NCBI GenBank assembly: GCA_013368315.1
Contig: JAACJM010000102.1
Coordinates: 62,001-126,000, forward strand
DNA from: Tetrapyrgos nigripes
Taxonomy: Eukaryota; Basidiomycota; Agaricomycetes; Agaricales; Campanellaceae
DNA: 64,000 nucleotides
Reading direction: 5' to 3'
Of the stretch, positions 1-11,315 are shown in pieces. The notes below the pieces were generated by a model. The model was not told where the DNA came from. It searched no databases and was given only the letters and a program-made list of their open reading frames with translations. Position 1 is the first letter of the stretch. Each line of letters starts with the position of its first letter. Both the position numbers and the translations under genes were made by a program.

Positions 1-400
1 CTGGAAGGGCTTTCGACTGTTACGGGGTTTATGATTCTGGCTAATTCACCTGGTCAGTACTTTTTTGATTATCACGATCATTATCGACCTTTGGCTCATT
101 GATTGACTCCACGGTACTATATGATAGGTCAATTCTCTGGAAGTTCCATCGGCGGTGCGATCCTTTCTGCGTCTAACAATAACTGGACAGCTGTGACGAT
201 GTATTCTGGGAGTATGCAGATTATAGGTGCATTGTGTATTCTTTATGGTAAGCACACGGTCTTATCTCTGCGAAGATGGCTCCCTCACAGAGGGGGCGAC
301 GCTGACTGATTCTTTATTCTCCTACTTATGTGTATTATTATGTATGGATACTACTCTAGCTCGATTTCGCAAAGATAGAAGGATCTTCGCGATCGTATGA
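1..400 (+). CDS. MFS transporter (monocarboxylate-permease-like), C-terminal part
   Basis: Only the last three exons are in the window: 1-52, 128-247 and 360-400, with a TGA stop at 398-400. Both introns have GT..AG ends and keep the frame. The joined peptide contains GGQFSGSSIGGAILSASN and GALCILYGARFRKDRR. A glycine/serine-rich helix followed by a short basic cytosolic tail is what the last helices of fungal monocarboxylate-permease-like MFS proteins look like. Such proteins are 12-helix plasma-membrane carriers of small organic acids or related solutes; the substrate cannot be told from this end. The N-terminal majority lies to the left of the window. Family assignment is from memory of the motif, so the subfamily is tentative. 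Confidence 0.75.
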
Positions 401-590
401 TATTCTCGACTACACCAAATTATAGAATAGATACTAGAATATACTTCACGAAGTCTCTTCACTTCATTTTTACTTGGAAACTTTTAGTCACTAGCCTGCC
501 TCTGTGATGAATCAGAGGCTTTTGAAGTATGTACATTCTCATGCGATCACCAGCAAAATATATTAATGTCCCAAGAATCGATACTGGGAT
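401..590. other. Short intergenic stretch after the MFS gene
   Basis: AT-rich 3' flank of the transporter gene. The minus-strand open frame that crosses it, 459-761, partly overlaps the duplicated block that starts near 586 and does not look like a gene on its own. Confidence 0.4.
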
Positions 591-1000
591 ATGTTGAGTT
601 AGAAATGAACATATACGCCATTGCGCCGTCCCAAGAAGTGTAATGCCAGTACATTTCAGATCTTTTTCTTCGACTCGCATGTTGGAGAATGTGGTGACAC
701 TTGATCCAAAGATAGATAGATACACGCCAAGTGGCCCCTTCAGGACCCGGCGGGGTGGCATTGCGTAGTCACAATATCAAAGATATGGTGTTACAAGGGC
801 GAGGCAGTCCCCCCACGCGCAGCCGCTTGTAGAGACTTTCCGAAGGTGACGTTGTGATCCATCAAGGAACATCCTAATCTTGTCTATTGCGCTGCTCCTG
901 CTCTCATCGTGGCGTACTTCCCCAATCGCCATAGTCAGAAGTATATTTCTTGTCTTTCGTTCGTCACAGATATGATCCCGATATAATCCCAGACCATTCT
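586..1000. repeat. Duplicated block, copy A (matches 3865-4135)
   Basis: This block and 3865-4135 can be aligned by eye in the same orientation. They share long identical runs such as tatgttgagttagaaatga and tctattgcgctgctcctg. Copy A carries about 120 extra bases, roughly 716-843, that copy B lacks. The two blocks lie on either side of the intact GST gene, and both adjoin decayed GST coding sequence, so they look like flanks of tandemly duplicated GST genes. Confidence 0.8.
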
Positions 1001-1014
1001 TGGTCTTATCCTAA

Positions 1015-1145
1015 TTCTCCTTCCCCTCGTAGGCTCTTCCTCTGTGAGAACAGGTGGCGGTCCTCTCGCTGTCATAACCTCCAAGTTGTTTGGGATAACC
1101 AGAATCGAGGTATGTTTTGTCAAAGTATTACCCGATTACGAGGCC
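1015..1145 (-). pseudogene. Glutathione S-transferase relic, copy A
   Basis: On the minus strand a short open stretch reads TKHTSILVIPNNLEVMTARG then PPPVLTEEE. This corresponds residue by residue to MTKRTPSLVTPRNLEAMKAR then GPLPELTDEQ of the intact GST at 1971-2814. Just upstream, the bases matching the intact gene's VIGKTM codons carry one extra base, which shifts the frame. After TEEE the similarity stops and the sequence runs into the duplicated block 586-1000. No N-terminal thioredoxin-like domain or C-terminal end remains, so this is a truncated, frameshifted relic of a tandem GST copy. Confidence 0.75.
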
Positions 1146-1970
1146 CTTTTATTTTGGAGGACTCGTTTTAAGGGACTCGTTCTTACAGGCCTGCCGTTTG
1201 CTGTGTGGCTATATCGTCCACATCTTTTTCATTCAGATTTCGGCAGTTTCCCGTATTGTCCTGAGGCCGAAACTCACACCATGCCGGTCTCATCACACTT
1301 TACACCAGATTTGGGCCTCGTTATCGTACCACGCAACATGGCCTACATTTCCCTCGTTCTTATAACCCGACGGTTTCAGCGTGTGGCTATGCTGAATAGG
1401 TCCTCGGCAAGCTCCGGTTATGCCGGGATGCCGTTTCTTGACAGATTTGGGCCTCGGCGAGTATCGTGCCACGCGCAGCGATGGCCCACATTTTCATCGT
1501 TTAAAGTCAGTTCAGTAACGAGGCCTTGAAGGACCTCGCAATTTTTACAGATTACTGTACCGGCATGAATGGAAGTTCAGTCATTTTGACTGTGACGAAT
1601 TTTAGGTCCAGTTCATCCAGTTCAGTGGCTGATGTGATGCGTGACGGATCAAAAAACTAGTTCATTTTTAAGTCAGTTTTTGGTTCATTTTGGTGTTCAA
1701 GCTTCTCTAAGCCTAAGTATTGTACTCTAAATAGATTGGAAACGTATATAATGCGCGGTAGTGCCCGAAAAATAGCTTTTTCACCTGAAACTTGCCCAAG
1801 ATTAGCTTGGTTCATCTTTCGTCGCACAGGTTCAGTCCTCAATGTGATGCGTGACGCATGGCCAAATAGCTGGAGTTACGTGAGCCTGAGTATGATTGAA
1901 TTTTTCGCGCGCACGACAGAATTTTGAGCTGAATACTGGCACTACATCCTTCAGACACTTATAAATTTGA
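1146..1970. other. Intergenic region with degenerate tandem similarity
   Basis: No gene model is supported. Two imperfect copies of a roughly 55-base string containing gatttgggcctcg and cgtaccacgc/cgtgccacgc lie near 1308-1362 and 1444-1503. The segment 1560-1700 is rich in variants of ggttca/agttca, and the string gatgtgatgcgtgacg appears both near 1630 and near 1843. Open frames here on both strands have no recognisable domain. Confidence 0.4.
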
Positions 1971-2814
1971 TCAGATTTTCAAATTTCCTTCTGCATCGCA
2001 GTACTTCTCAACCTCAGGCAAGCTCTCGAAGGCCTCGATAAGCTTGTTCCACCTCCCACCATGCCAAGACATCATGTCCTTCCATTCGTCCGTCGTCTCG
2101 TTCCAAAGCCACCTCGTAATTCCAAACCATCCAAAGAGAACAGCATCCGCCATGGAAACCTTCTTTCCCATTACAAAAGGTCCCGCGTCATTCATCTGTT
2201 TCGCAAAACCTCCCAAAACATTCTTGAACTTCTCCCATGCCTCCTTCTCCTGTTCATCTGTGAGCTCCGGAAGTGGTCCTCTTGCTTTCATAGCCTCCAG
2301 ATTCCTCGGAGTAACCAGGCTCGGTGTACGTTTGGTCATAGTCTTTCCGATAACTGGATACATGAACTGTCCGACCAAAGTATAGTCTGAATTAGCAAAG
2401 ACGCTCTGAAGAAGCCTGGTCTCCTCTGGAATCATCTTGGTCGTATCAAGATAAGTGGAATCGAGGTAGTCGACGATATCAAAAGAGTTGGAGACGACTT
2501 TGTTGGTGGTAGGATCGTGGATGAAAGGGATGGTGTAACGAGGAGAACCATCGGGCTTTTTGGAGGTTGGGTCAGCACCGACAGATTTTGCGATGCCTTC
2601 GAGGTCGGGGAGCTCGAGCCAGTGATGCTTGTAAGGTAGTCCTTTGATACGGAGAGCAAAGCTGTTAGATTATGTGGATCGGAATTTTGATCAGGTTCGT
2701 TGGATATTGTATGTGCAAAGTGGGCGCTCACCGGACTCTCCAGCTGAAGGGAGAATAGCCACATCTAGGATCAGTGGGTGGGTTTGCAGATCTAAAGTCG
2801 TAGAGAATGATCAT
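1971..2814 (-). CDS. Glutathione S-transferase, fungal etherase-related (GTE/Ure2p-like) type
   Basis: Two exons, 2732-2814 and 1971-2661, joined by a 70-nt GT..AG intron, give 257 residues with a TGA stop. The N-terminal thioredoxin-like domain starts MIILYDF and has the SPFSWRVRFALRIKGLPYK segment; the serine in this position activates glutathione in etherase-type GSTs. The C-terminal all-helical domain includes FVMGKKVSMADAVLFGWFGI, the usual N-capping region with a conserved aspartate. The enzyme is expected to conjugate or reductively cleave small electrophiles with glutathione in the cytosol; bacterial relatives cleave lignin beta-aryl ethers. The start was chosen because the first ATG directly precedes the thioredoxin-fold strand. 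Two decayed copies flank it, so this is the survivor of a tandem array. The exact substrate is unknown. Confidence 0.88.
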
Positions 2815-3245
2815 CTCGAAGAGACTTTAGCTGGGTCTCAGAGGTGACGGTTGAGAAGGGGACCTGTTTCGAGCTCGTAGGCTTCTTAAAGGTTTGGCAG
2901 TGAATTAGAAATCTGTAATTCCCGGAAATTTCGGGAACCATAGATCTGTGGACAAATAGAACTGCGAAGCGTTCAAGGGCCAATGAGGAGGAGAAGCCTC
3001 GCCCGTTGACCCGTTGGAACAATGAACAATGCACGTATTCTCGGCCATGTTATTCTCCATCTCGGTAATATTTGAGCTTAGAACGAACCTCGATATATCA
3101 AACATTCTTATCCATCTGATTGCAGAACGGCGCGATTTCCATATGATATTCATTTAAATTGACAGATATACCGACTGTTAGGGAAATTAGTGAGCAGACT
3201 GAGCGCTTAAGCGATCCCTGCTCCAGTATATTGCATTAACCCCAG
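2815..3245. other. 5' flank of the GST gene
   Basis: This is the likely promoter side of the minus-strand GST gene. I see no second gene; the two minus-strand open frames here lack recognisable domains. The downstream GST relic begins at 3246. Confidence 0.4.
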
Positions 3246-3900
3246 CTACGCTCCTCCAGCCAGTGAGTTCTCCCCAAGCCTGTTGTGGGCAGCTCTCTGA
3301 ACATACTCAATCCCACATGGAGCTGGACTCCGTTCTGGATGCACGCCTTGCACTCCTGCTATCATGAAGTTTTTGCAAGTAATCATGATTTGACTGATGC
3401 TCATACCAATGGAAAATACGTCGAACCTATTCATCCATCGTACTTCTCGACCTGAAGTAATCTTGAGTCTTCCCTCATGCCACGACATCATCTCCTTCCA
3501 CTCCTTCGTCGACTCGTCCCAAAGTAGCCTCAAATACGCAAATCTTCCGAACAAAACTGCATCTGCCATAGAAACCTTCTGTCCCATTACAAAAGGACCT
3601 TCCTCTGAGTCGGGCATCTGTTTCGCCATATCACCCAAAGCATTTTTGAGTTTCTCCCACGCCTCGTTCTCTTGTTCTTTGCTGTATACCACGGGTGGTA
3701 GCTACGACGCTCTCCCAGCTTCTGAATTCATAAACTCCAGATTCCTAGGAGTGATTAGAGGGGATTTGGGAACACGACTGCCTATGACTGGGATGAGGTG
3801 TCGGATGATCAAACCAAGCTCCGCTTCCTCGAATCACCATCAAAATGTCCTCAGAATCGCTACTGAGGTATGTTGAGTTAGAAATGAATATATATGCCAT
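3246..3900 (-). pseudogene. Glutathione S-transferase relic, copy B
   Basis: Minus-strand sequence matches the intact GST from about the STYL segment onward. Recognisable pieces are STYLSSDSED, then in another frame EEAELGLIIRHLIPVIG and SPLITPRNLEFMN. An in-frame TAG near 3705 follows, then VVYSKEQENEAWEKLKNALG and FVMGQKVSMADAVLFGRFAY. At least one frameshift near 3835-3850 and the internal stop break the gene. The N-terminal glutathione-binding domain is missing, and the last 60 or so residues no longer match the intact copy. The helical part is still well conserved, which suggests fairly recent decay or recombination with the intact gene. Confidence 0.85.
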
Positions 3901-4135
3901 CGAGCCGTCCCAGGAAGTATAATGCCATTCCATTTCAGATCTTTCTCTTCAATTCGCATCTTGTGAGAATGTGGGGACACTTGATAGGAAAGTGACATTG
4001 TGATTCATCAAGGAACATCCCAATCTTGCCTATTGCGCTGCTCCTGGTCCCATCGTGGCGTACTTACCCCCATCTCCATAGTCAGATGTATATTTCTCGT
4101 CTTTCGTTCGTCGCAGGCCCTGATATAATATCAGC
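3865..4135. repeat. Duplicated block, copy B (matches 586-1000)
   Basis: Direct-repeat partner of 586-1000. It sits immediately on the 5' side of the minus-strand GST relic 3246-3900, so it probably derives from upstream sequence of an ancestral GST gene copy. See copy A for the shared strings. Confidence 0.8.
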
Positions 4136-4685
4136 TCTAGCGTTAGACCATCGTTATAAAATCTACTGGGGGAAGGCGCCACTGCTTCACATGGCAAGTT
4201 ACGAGGCCCGGAGAAAGTAGTCTTATGGTTTATTCGACATACATCTACCGAGATGATGTGCCAAGGCATACAGACTAGCAACAAATTTACACGGAGAAAT
4301 TATCATTTAGTACTTACAGAAGATAGATGTACTCGGACCAAATGGTGTGGACTATATATCACTCTTCCATCGGGATTGCAGTGACATTTAGTATATTATT
4401 AGCACACAATAACTCTGGGGACATTTTGCTAGTGTACATTCCTATGCTATGCCTTCCGCCTCCTTCGATTTAATCCTGTGTCTAACGAAGGGCTCATTTT
4501 ACTTCCATTTTTTTCCATTGTGAATCGTCAGCACCCTGTGTGAGACAGGGTGCTAGATCTATTATACATTGTACTCGAGTATTTATACAACCTTCCTTGG
4601 TCTTCTTCTCGTATACTTCTTCTCGCCGCAGTGACTTAGCTACATGGTTAGAAACCAACCTAGCAATATATTGAATTCCTCTTGC
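4136..4685. other. Intergenic region downstream of the AKR gene
   Basis: No gene supported. It contains the 3' flank of the minus-strand aldo-keto reductase. A small inverted repeat, caccctgtgtgagacagggtg, lies near 4531-4551 and could be part of a 3' end signal. Confidence 0.35.
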
Positions 4686-6586
4686 TCAATGCCCAATGAT
4701 AGGCTGAGGTCTATACGGTTCCTCCAGGAACTTGATCTCATCTGGGCTTAGAGTGATGTCCGCGGCAGCTAGTAGCCGAGAGAGAGATCAGAGAAGGAGC
4801 AGAAGAATCGAAAACGAAAATAACAAAACGAAACGAAAGCAACGAAACAAAACGAAAGCAATCAGCAGGGAGTCAGAAAATCGTGGACAAATAGTACAGT
4901 AAACGCACCAATAAGCTCATTCAAATTTTCCATCGAGGTGGTTCCGATAATTGGGGCGGTTACACCTGGTGGGATGAAATGATACACAGTCGGTAAGTAC
5001 TTGTCAAAATCATACAGCAAAAAAAAATATGCATATTTACTTACCATCTTTGGCCGCGACCCAAGCAAAAGCAATTTGAGCCATTGAGAGATTGCGTTTC
5101 TTGGCGAGTTCTTCGACGCTAGTAATCACCATCATTAGGTATACGAATGTCAGTCGGTGGATGTGTTTATACATTACTCACCGATTGACGATCTGGCCTG
5201 TACATTCTTGAGAGGTGTATGATGGGATACGGCTGAAAGCATAGGATTCATTCATCTACTCCACATACGAAGTTAGAACGACGTACAAATCAACCTCGCC
5301 CCTCTTTGTCTGCTGGCTCAACGGACGAGTCAAGACACCCCGGCCGAGTGGGGACCACGGGATAGAGCCTACGCCAAAGTGCTGCATAGCGTAAGGCGAA
5401 TTAATATTCAGGATGCAGCAACAGATTGGGAGAGGAACTTAGAACTTGAGAAAGACGAATGTAATGTACCTTGAGAGTAGGGAACATCTCCCTCTCTTCC
5501 TCTCTATAGATCAATGAATAATGATTCTGCATAGAGACGAACGGAGTAAGATGGTTGGTGATGGCGTAGTTCTGCATGATGTGGACTATCATTGACACAG
5601 AGAGACAAAATCAGCCCATCGAGAATGCACAATAATGAAGAATAAAGAATGATACGTCTACTTACATTGCCAAGCATAACAGGAAGACATCCCGATGTAC
5701 CTGACATATCCTGCTTTAACTACATCATGGAGAGCTTGCATGGTTTCTTCGATGGGAGTGTCGTTGTCGAATCTGTGGCCTACAAGCCATTTAGATTAAG
5801 AGAAAGAACAGAGAGAGTCACGGGAACGTACATTGCAAGAGGTCGATATAGTCGAGTTGGAGACGTTCCAAGCTGTGCTTGACAGAATCGAAGATATGCT
5901 AGACAGACAGACACATGGATACCATCAGTCTGACATGGAATGCAAGGTATGTATTTAGACGACGATTACAGACACACCTTGCGGCTCAAACCATGTTGAT
6001 TGACATAACCCAAGCTGTCCACATCTTTACCCGGAGGGAGATGCTCTCCTTTCGAGACGGTGAAGTAAAGCTTGACGTTTGAAGAATCAAAGAAAAGAGT
6101 CTGTCAGTATCTTCATTTTACCGAGAGTGATGAAGTATGCACTAACCTTGGTCATCACGACAATCTTATCCCTATCCAAATTATGCTGCTTGATGGCCTT
6201 TCCGAGAATGACTTCCGATTGACCGTTACAGTATGTATTGGCAGTATCGAATGCGTTGATTCCAGCATCATAACTGGCATGCCATTACGCCATACGTCCA
6301 GTCGGACGGCAAATCGACTTTAGCAAGCAAGCCACTCAAAGCAAGATGTCATTGTAAAAACACGCACGCAGTCTTAATCTGCTTTATACCCTCCTCCTCC
6401 CCCAGGACCCATGATAGCCAATTCGGATCACCATATGACATGCATCCCAAGACAATTTTGGAGATTTTGAGACCAGAGTTTCCGAGACGAACTACAAAGA
6501 TATCGATGTTAAAACCAGCGACGTTCGGGTTGAGCAGCGTCGAACAGCTAGAGCAGATCAGAATCATCATGCGCACCGTATTTCAT
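4686..6586 (-). CDS. Aldo-keto reductase, aryl-alcohol dehydrogenase-like
   Basis: Twelve exons could be joined in frame: 6577-6586, 6368-6491, 6147-6273, 5978-6070, 5832-5898, 5666-5779, 5470-5585, 5287-5381, 5182-5232, 5045-5118, 4909-4965 and 4686-4768. They give 336 residues. The first exon holds only ATG AAA TAC G, giving [20 protein letters not shown]. The AKR tetrad is visible: Asp54 and Tyr59 in NAFDTANTY, Lys87 in VVMTKLY and His142 in LLQCHRFD. The C-terminal [12 protein letters not shown] is the usual cofactor-binding strand. Members reduce aromatic and aliphatic aldehydes with NADPH in the cytosol and match yeast aryl-alcohol dehydrogenases in length. The neighbouring GST suggests, but does not prove, a role in handling lignin-derived aromatics. 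Confidence 0.93.
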
Positions 6587-7511
6587 CCTTGCTTCCTGGC
6601 TTCCTATCTCACGACCGCGGGTGGTTGTGAGTGCAAGTGGACAGGTTCGCTGACCAGCTATTTATCTTATCTCAGCTCACCGGGCCGGTACATCCCGCGG
6701 TCGGTTGATATCCGTGCAAGAAATGCGTCTTTCCGTTCTAAAGATATAGCTATGTATAAATGGCTTGCGCAATTCGATGCAACAGAGCTCAGTTTGAATG
6801 ATAAGAGCATGATAAGAGAGGAATTAGCCTTTGCCTTGGGAATGTGTTCACTTTCTCGTGCCTTTACCAACAAACGCCTCATCTTCAGTTTACCAAACAA
6901 CGCGTCCGACTTCCTCGTCTCTCATTGTCATTGATCCCTTCTAAGGCCCTCTCTACCAATCAGTCAAGATTCTGTCTCTTTTTGAGCTCTTCACTTCAAA
7001 ATCCAGGCTCAGTGATGTGTATACAATCATTTCATTTCTTCATGTATTCCAGAGTCCACCGACTAGCAGTGAACCAGTATCTGAGAAGACGTACAACGTC
7101 TTCATGCTACGTATACGTATGCGTGATGTATGTATGGTGTATTTACAAAAGCGAGTGATGAATGGAAAGCGATGGAAAGCGACAGAGGAGAGGAATGACG
7201 AGGACGACGAACAGGGTTACAAATACGAATACAGATGCGTCTAAAAAGCGTGAAGAGTGAGGCATGAAAATATCGATACATGATAACAATAATGTGGATG
7301 CACAAGACAGCGGAAAATCACTTGGATGCTGGACGTTGAATGTTGGATGTAAGTTATCACTATGGATGAGAGGCAGGTCCTTGCCCTGCCTCAAACGAGG
7401 AGCGTGGAAGAAAAAAACGCATCATGTAGCGCTCAGCGCCCAGTCGTACTTTATCGTCGTCGTTGGTCGTAGTCGTCATCAAAAAAACATGGGGAGAATC
7501 CGGGAATCCAC
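6587..7511. other. Region between AKR and AA9-1
   Basis: It holds the 5' flank of the AKR gene and the 3' flank of AA9-1. Open frames of 75-164 codons occur on both strands but show no domain, no splice-supported extension and no family resemblance. I see no further gene. Confidence 0.4.
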
Positions 7512-8900
7512 TTAGAAGTTGGTAGACCCCACACTCCTCATGACACGGCTCATGTGCCTTGGCTTGTACGCCTTGACGTTCTCCTCGTTCCGGGCAGCGA
7601 TCGCACGGGAAAGAGCGGACTCGTATACCCGTTTGATCTCTTGCTCAACAGTGTCGTTGGAAGAAGCAGCACGCTCGCGCTTCATCTTGGGAACGGAGGA
7701 GGAACGGCGGTTTCTGCATGCACCTGAAGAGGAGCCTGAAGAAGCGCTAGCAGAGGCCGAAGGAGCGGCAGGGGAAGGTGCAGCGGGAGTGGATTCGGGG
7801 ACAGAGGAGGATGAAGGGGAGGAAGACCCAGAGTCATTGGAAGAACCAGAGGAACCGGAACCGGAGCCAGCAGCATCAGCACCCGAAGAGCCGGATGAAC
7901 CGTTGTTGTGGCTTGAAGAACCGGTGTTGGACGAGGAGGAAGAACCAGAAGAGGAGGAAGAGGAAGAGGCGGAGGAATCGGATGAAGAGGACGAAGATCC
8001 TGACCCAGAGCCGGCAACAAGCTTGGCAACGGCGGGACCTGGGAATTTGTATGCGCTGGCTTTGAAGTTGGTGTAGACCTGGAGATAAAGCGAAGCGAAG
8101 AACGAGCGATTAGCATCGAAGTACAGACGTAAAGGTAAGAACGTTGAGAAAGCACTCACATCCAACTCAATACCCTTATCAGTATCCTTGTACGCTCCAG
8201 GGAGACTAACCAACTCATCGCTACTCGGCGACGCAGTCCCATCTCCGCCAACCTTCACCTGAGCACAGCTAGGGTAGAACTCTGCACCACCTACACTAGC
8301 AGCTCCTTGAAGGGAGATAATCTCATGACGAAGAAGGTAATTTCCTGCCTTGAGGTTATCGGGGATCTTAACTTTGGCGGGTTGACCTTTGGTAAGGTCG
8401 TCCTGGGCCCATTGACCGGAGGAGTCAGCGCCTGCTTCGTCGATTTTGAACCATTTGGCGTCGGAAGCGTCAAAAGAGGAGCAGGAGGAGGACCCGCAAG
8501 AGGCCATGTAGGTGAGCATGGGGCCTACGTTGTGGAACCACTACAAAATGAAAAAGACATGTTAGGTACGTTGAAGCGAACAAGTAGAGGAGGCGGCGAG
8601 ATATGTACGCACGTTGCCAGAAGCACTAGTCCATTTGATCTCGACACTGTCGCCAGGATTGGCACTAGCCTGTTTGGAAGCAGGCTTAGCATCTTGACCA
8701 CAGGCGAGGTTCTTGTTGTCTGCTCCTTTGACGGGGTTGGCGGTGCTGATCTGACGAATGACACTACCGGCGCCGCTACCTCCGTTCTCGGTAGGTTTGG
8801 GACCATCGTAGGATTGACCATTGATGGTGATGGACTGAACCCAGCCGTGGGCGGAGACATAAGATGCAAGAGCGAGAGAGATGAGGATGGATGAACGCAT
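7512..8900 (-). CDS. AA9 lytic polysaccharide monooxygenase (AA9-1) with Ser-rich linker and basic tail
   Basis: Three exons, 8613-8900, 8160-8540 and 7512-8078, give 411 residues. A 17-residue signal peptide ends ..SYVSA, leaving His18 (HGWVQS) as the mature N-terminus, the first ligand of the copper histidine brace. His99 in WFHNVGPMLTY is the second ligand, and Tyr185 in GAEFYPSC is the axial tyrosine. The enzyme is secreted and oxidatively cleaves beta-glucans such as cellulose using a reductant and O2 or H2O2. In the second sphere, the position usually His is Gln174 and the position usually Gln is Glu183. The catalytic domain ends near residue 245. A Ser/Gly linker of about 110 residues follows, then a charged tail ending NEENVKAYKPRHMSRVMR plus nine residues. 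No CBM1 is present. AA9-2 shares the tail motif. Confidence 0.93.
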
Positions 8901-11315
8901 GGTGGTTAATGAGAAAAACAAAATTGTTGCGTTGAACGTTGAGCGTGTAGCGTATCGAGTTAGAGAGTGGTGGTTGGTGGAATTGATACAGGGAATGAGT
9001 TTGATACAATGAAAGTCGGGTTGACGAGGAACGCTCAGCGACAACCTTCGTCCGGGGTCGGTTCTCTGGTAAGGATGGGTCGTGAAGGGAAGGAGAAGTA
9101 GGGAAAGTTGAACTTGGTTGCAAGGTTTATATATCTTTTGTGAGCATTTGCATGTGGAAACTCGTATATAGTCGGCTAATGGCTCCATTGTTTATCTCCG
9201 GACGTTGACAATAATCGCCTCCTGTCCGCGAATTGCAATGAAGCTGCAGCTTGCAAGCCTTGCGAGTAGTGCTTGGGTGTTTCATTTCATCAGCTTCGAA
9301 ACGACAGCTTGTCCAAGGAGGATAACTTAGCAGGAGCAGCAGAAGGAAGGAGAGCTTCAGAGCCGTCCGTTTGCGACGCAGTGAAAATTTCTGATGGCAT
9401 TAGGTAAAACGTGGAGTCGGTGACCGGCGTCGGCGTTCTACTTCCGTCTAGCAACCAACGGAGCTTTCGAGGTAGGTATCCGTCCACTAGTCTACTTGCG
9501 CTAGTTCCAGAATCCTCAACTTCATTCCTATCTTTGCAATCAAGAGATTGTAAAATCGTTTCCAGTGCTGAGAGCGCTAAGTTCGCTCAAACGCCGTCAC
9601 GCAAGCGAGTCGGTCAAGGCAAACCAAAGACAAACACAGTCTCCAAACCTCTCCAAACCATGACAAAAATAGAACGCAAACAAAACACTTGTGGATTTGT
9701 GGGACCCATAAAATTTTTTCTACTCAATTCTGCGCCGAGGATGACAGATACTCCACCTGCGCTCATCGCTGACTCCGTCGACCCTATATCAATTTCTGGG
9801 ATATCCACAACCATAACGTACAGGAAACTGTTCTGCCATTCCGATCTTTATATGCGTCTTTGCCCTCTTCCACTGGTAAAGGTTCCTGGTTGACCCTACG
9901 CTCTTCACACTATCGCAAGTCGGCCAATACCCACCATGAACATTGAAAGTTATGAGCCCAGTGGGAGCCTCTCGCGTACCGTTCATGCAACATGTATGTC
10001 CATATCAACAATACATAGCAGTACTTGCATGAATTACACTGGACTAGACGCCACCGGTACCACTATAGTGACTACGCCGACTGATAGAGCTACACCGTGA
10101 TCATTAGTACTCCATGTTACGCATGCGGCTCGCAGTTTTCATTCCGCCTGACCAGGCAGTCGACCGTTACATCTCGACGTCGAGAATTCTTTCAAGTTGG
10201 ACTCATAGCTTAAGCGCCTTCAAGTCTTCGTTTCTATTTCGTGTGTGCATTATTACTGGCTTTTGCTGGTGGGACTAACCTACTTTTACGAGCTCAGAGT
10301 CCTAGATACTGCGCAACCCGGCCAAGTTCGATTGTCGCTGGTTATTCATGTCCCTTGTACACGTCCTGGTGATCAATGTTCGAGTCGGACTATCTTAATT
10401 TCTCTTCAAGCTCTGAAATGATTCTATGATTAGACTTGTATGACTCGGATGGACTTATGGACTCAGGCTTATGTCGCTGGACATGTATTAATGACCTGGT
10501 CCTTATTTCGATCTTGCCACAAGGTCATTTCATAATGTGTTACTATGTACATAGAGCGCTCACCATGATCTTCATAAATATATCGGCTGCGCATTTCCAT
10601 GTGCCTACAGTGTGTCGATGAGTTTCCGGTGAGTTTACACATCATTATTGGCAGGAACTGACTACGCCCAACGACTACAAGTCATGTCGACTGAGCTCGT
10701 CCCACTACATATCCCTCGGCCTCCCAGTCTAACCTGCAGCTGCCTATTGAGATCGAAGACGATCATATATCATATCTTTGAGCAAAAAAGTCTCTTGAAA
10801 TTGATGAAAGACAGAACGAATGCCTTTTTCTTTGAACTGCGCGCCTTCGGAACTTCGGAAAGCTATGTGACCAACGTCTTGGAAAATTCCGAGTGGTAGT
10901 CAAGACGGACTAGTACTTATTCTCAGAGCACATCGTATCTCGTTGCTAATTATCAAGAAATTCTGGCCAAGATGCATGGTGGAAACAAAGGCCTGGTTTG
11001 TAACTACAGACATATACTTATCCCTGCCAATGAACAGTGTAAGGCTACGGTATACATGACTTGAAAGTTCAAACTTGAAGGAGATGATACGATACTTGAG
11101 TCTTCGCTGGGAGATGCTTTAAGTACGTCAAGACACGACGAAATCTAAATCCTTTCTGGAGTCAAAAAGGGCCGGCGAAATCTGGGTGAAACTTTGGCTA
11201 AGAAAATTACTCTGCATACTACCTAAATCTTGCGTTCTTCCTAGGATCTAATGGCAAAACAAAGGAATAACAGGTCAAAGGAAATATGAACTGGCCTGAT
11301 CAAAAACGACACAAA
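8901..11315. other. Intergenic region between AA9-1 and tRNA-Asp
   Basis: The first part is the promoter side of AA9-1; a TATA-like stretch, tatatat, lies near 9128. The remaining ~2 kb has only short unrelated open frames, and I see no gene, repeat array or RNA in it. Confidence 0.4.
11302..11306 (-). terminator. Probable Pol III terminator of tRNA-Asp
   Basis: A run of five T on the minus strand lies about ten bases past the 3' end of the tRNA gene, as expected for RNA polymerase III termination. Confidence 0.6.

Noticed and set aside
4531..4551. Short inverted repeat as a bacterial-style terminator
   Set aside because: The DNA is clearly fungal nuclear; intrinsic terminators of that sort do not apply.
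7519..8076. Long plus-strand open frames rich in Glu and Pro opposite AA9-1
   Set aside because: They are the complement of the Ser/Gly-rich linker of AA9-1; codon-repeat composition keeps all frames open. They have no start context or domain.
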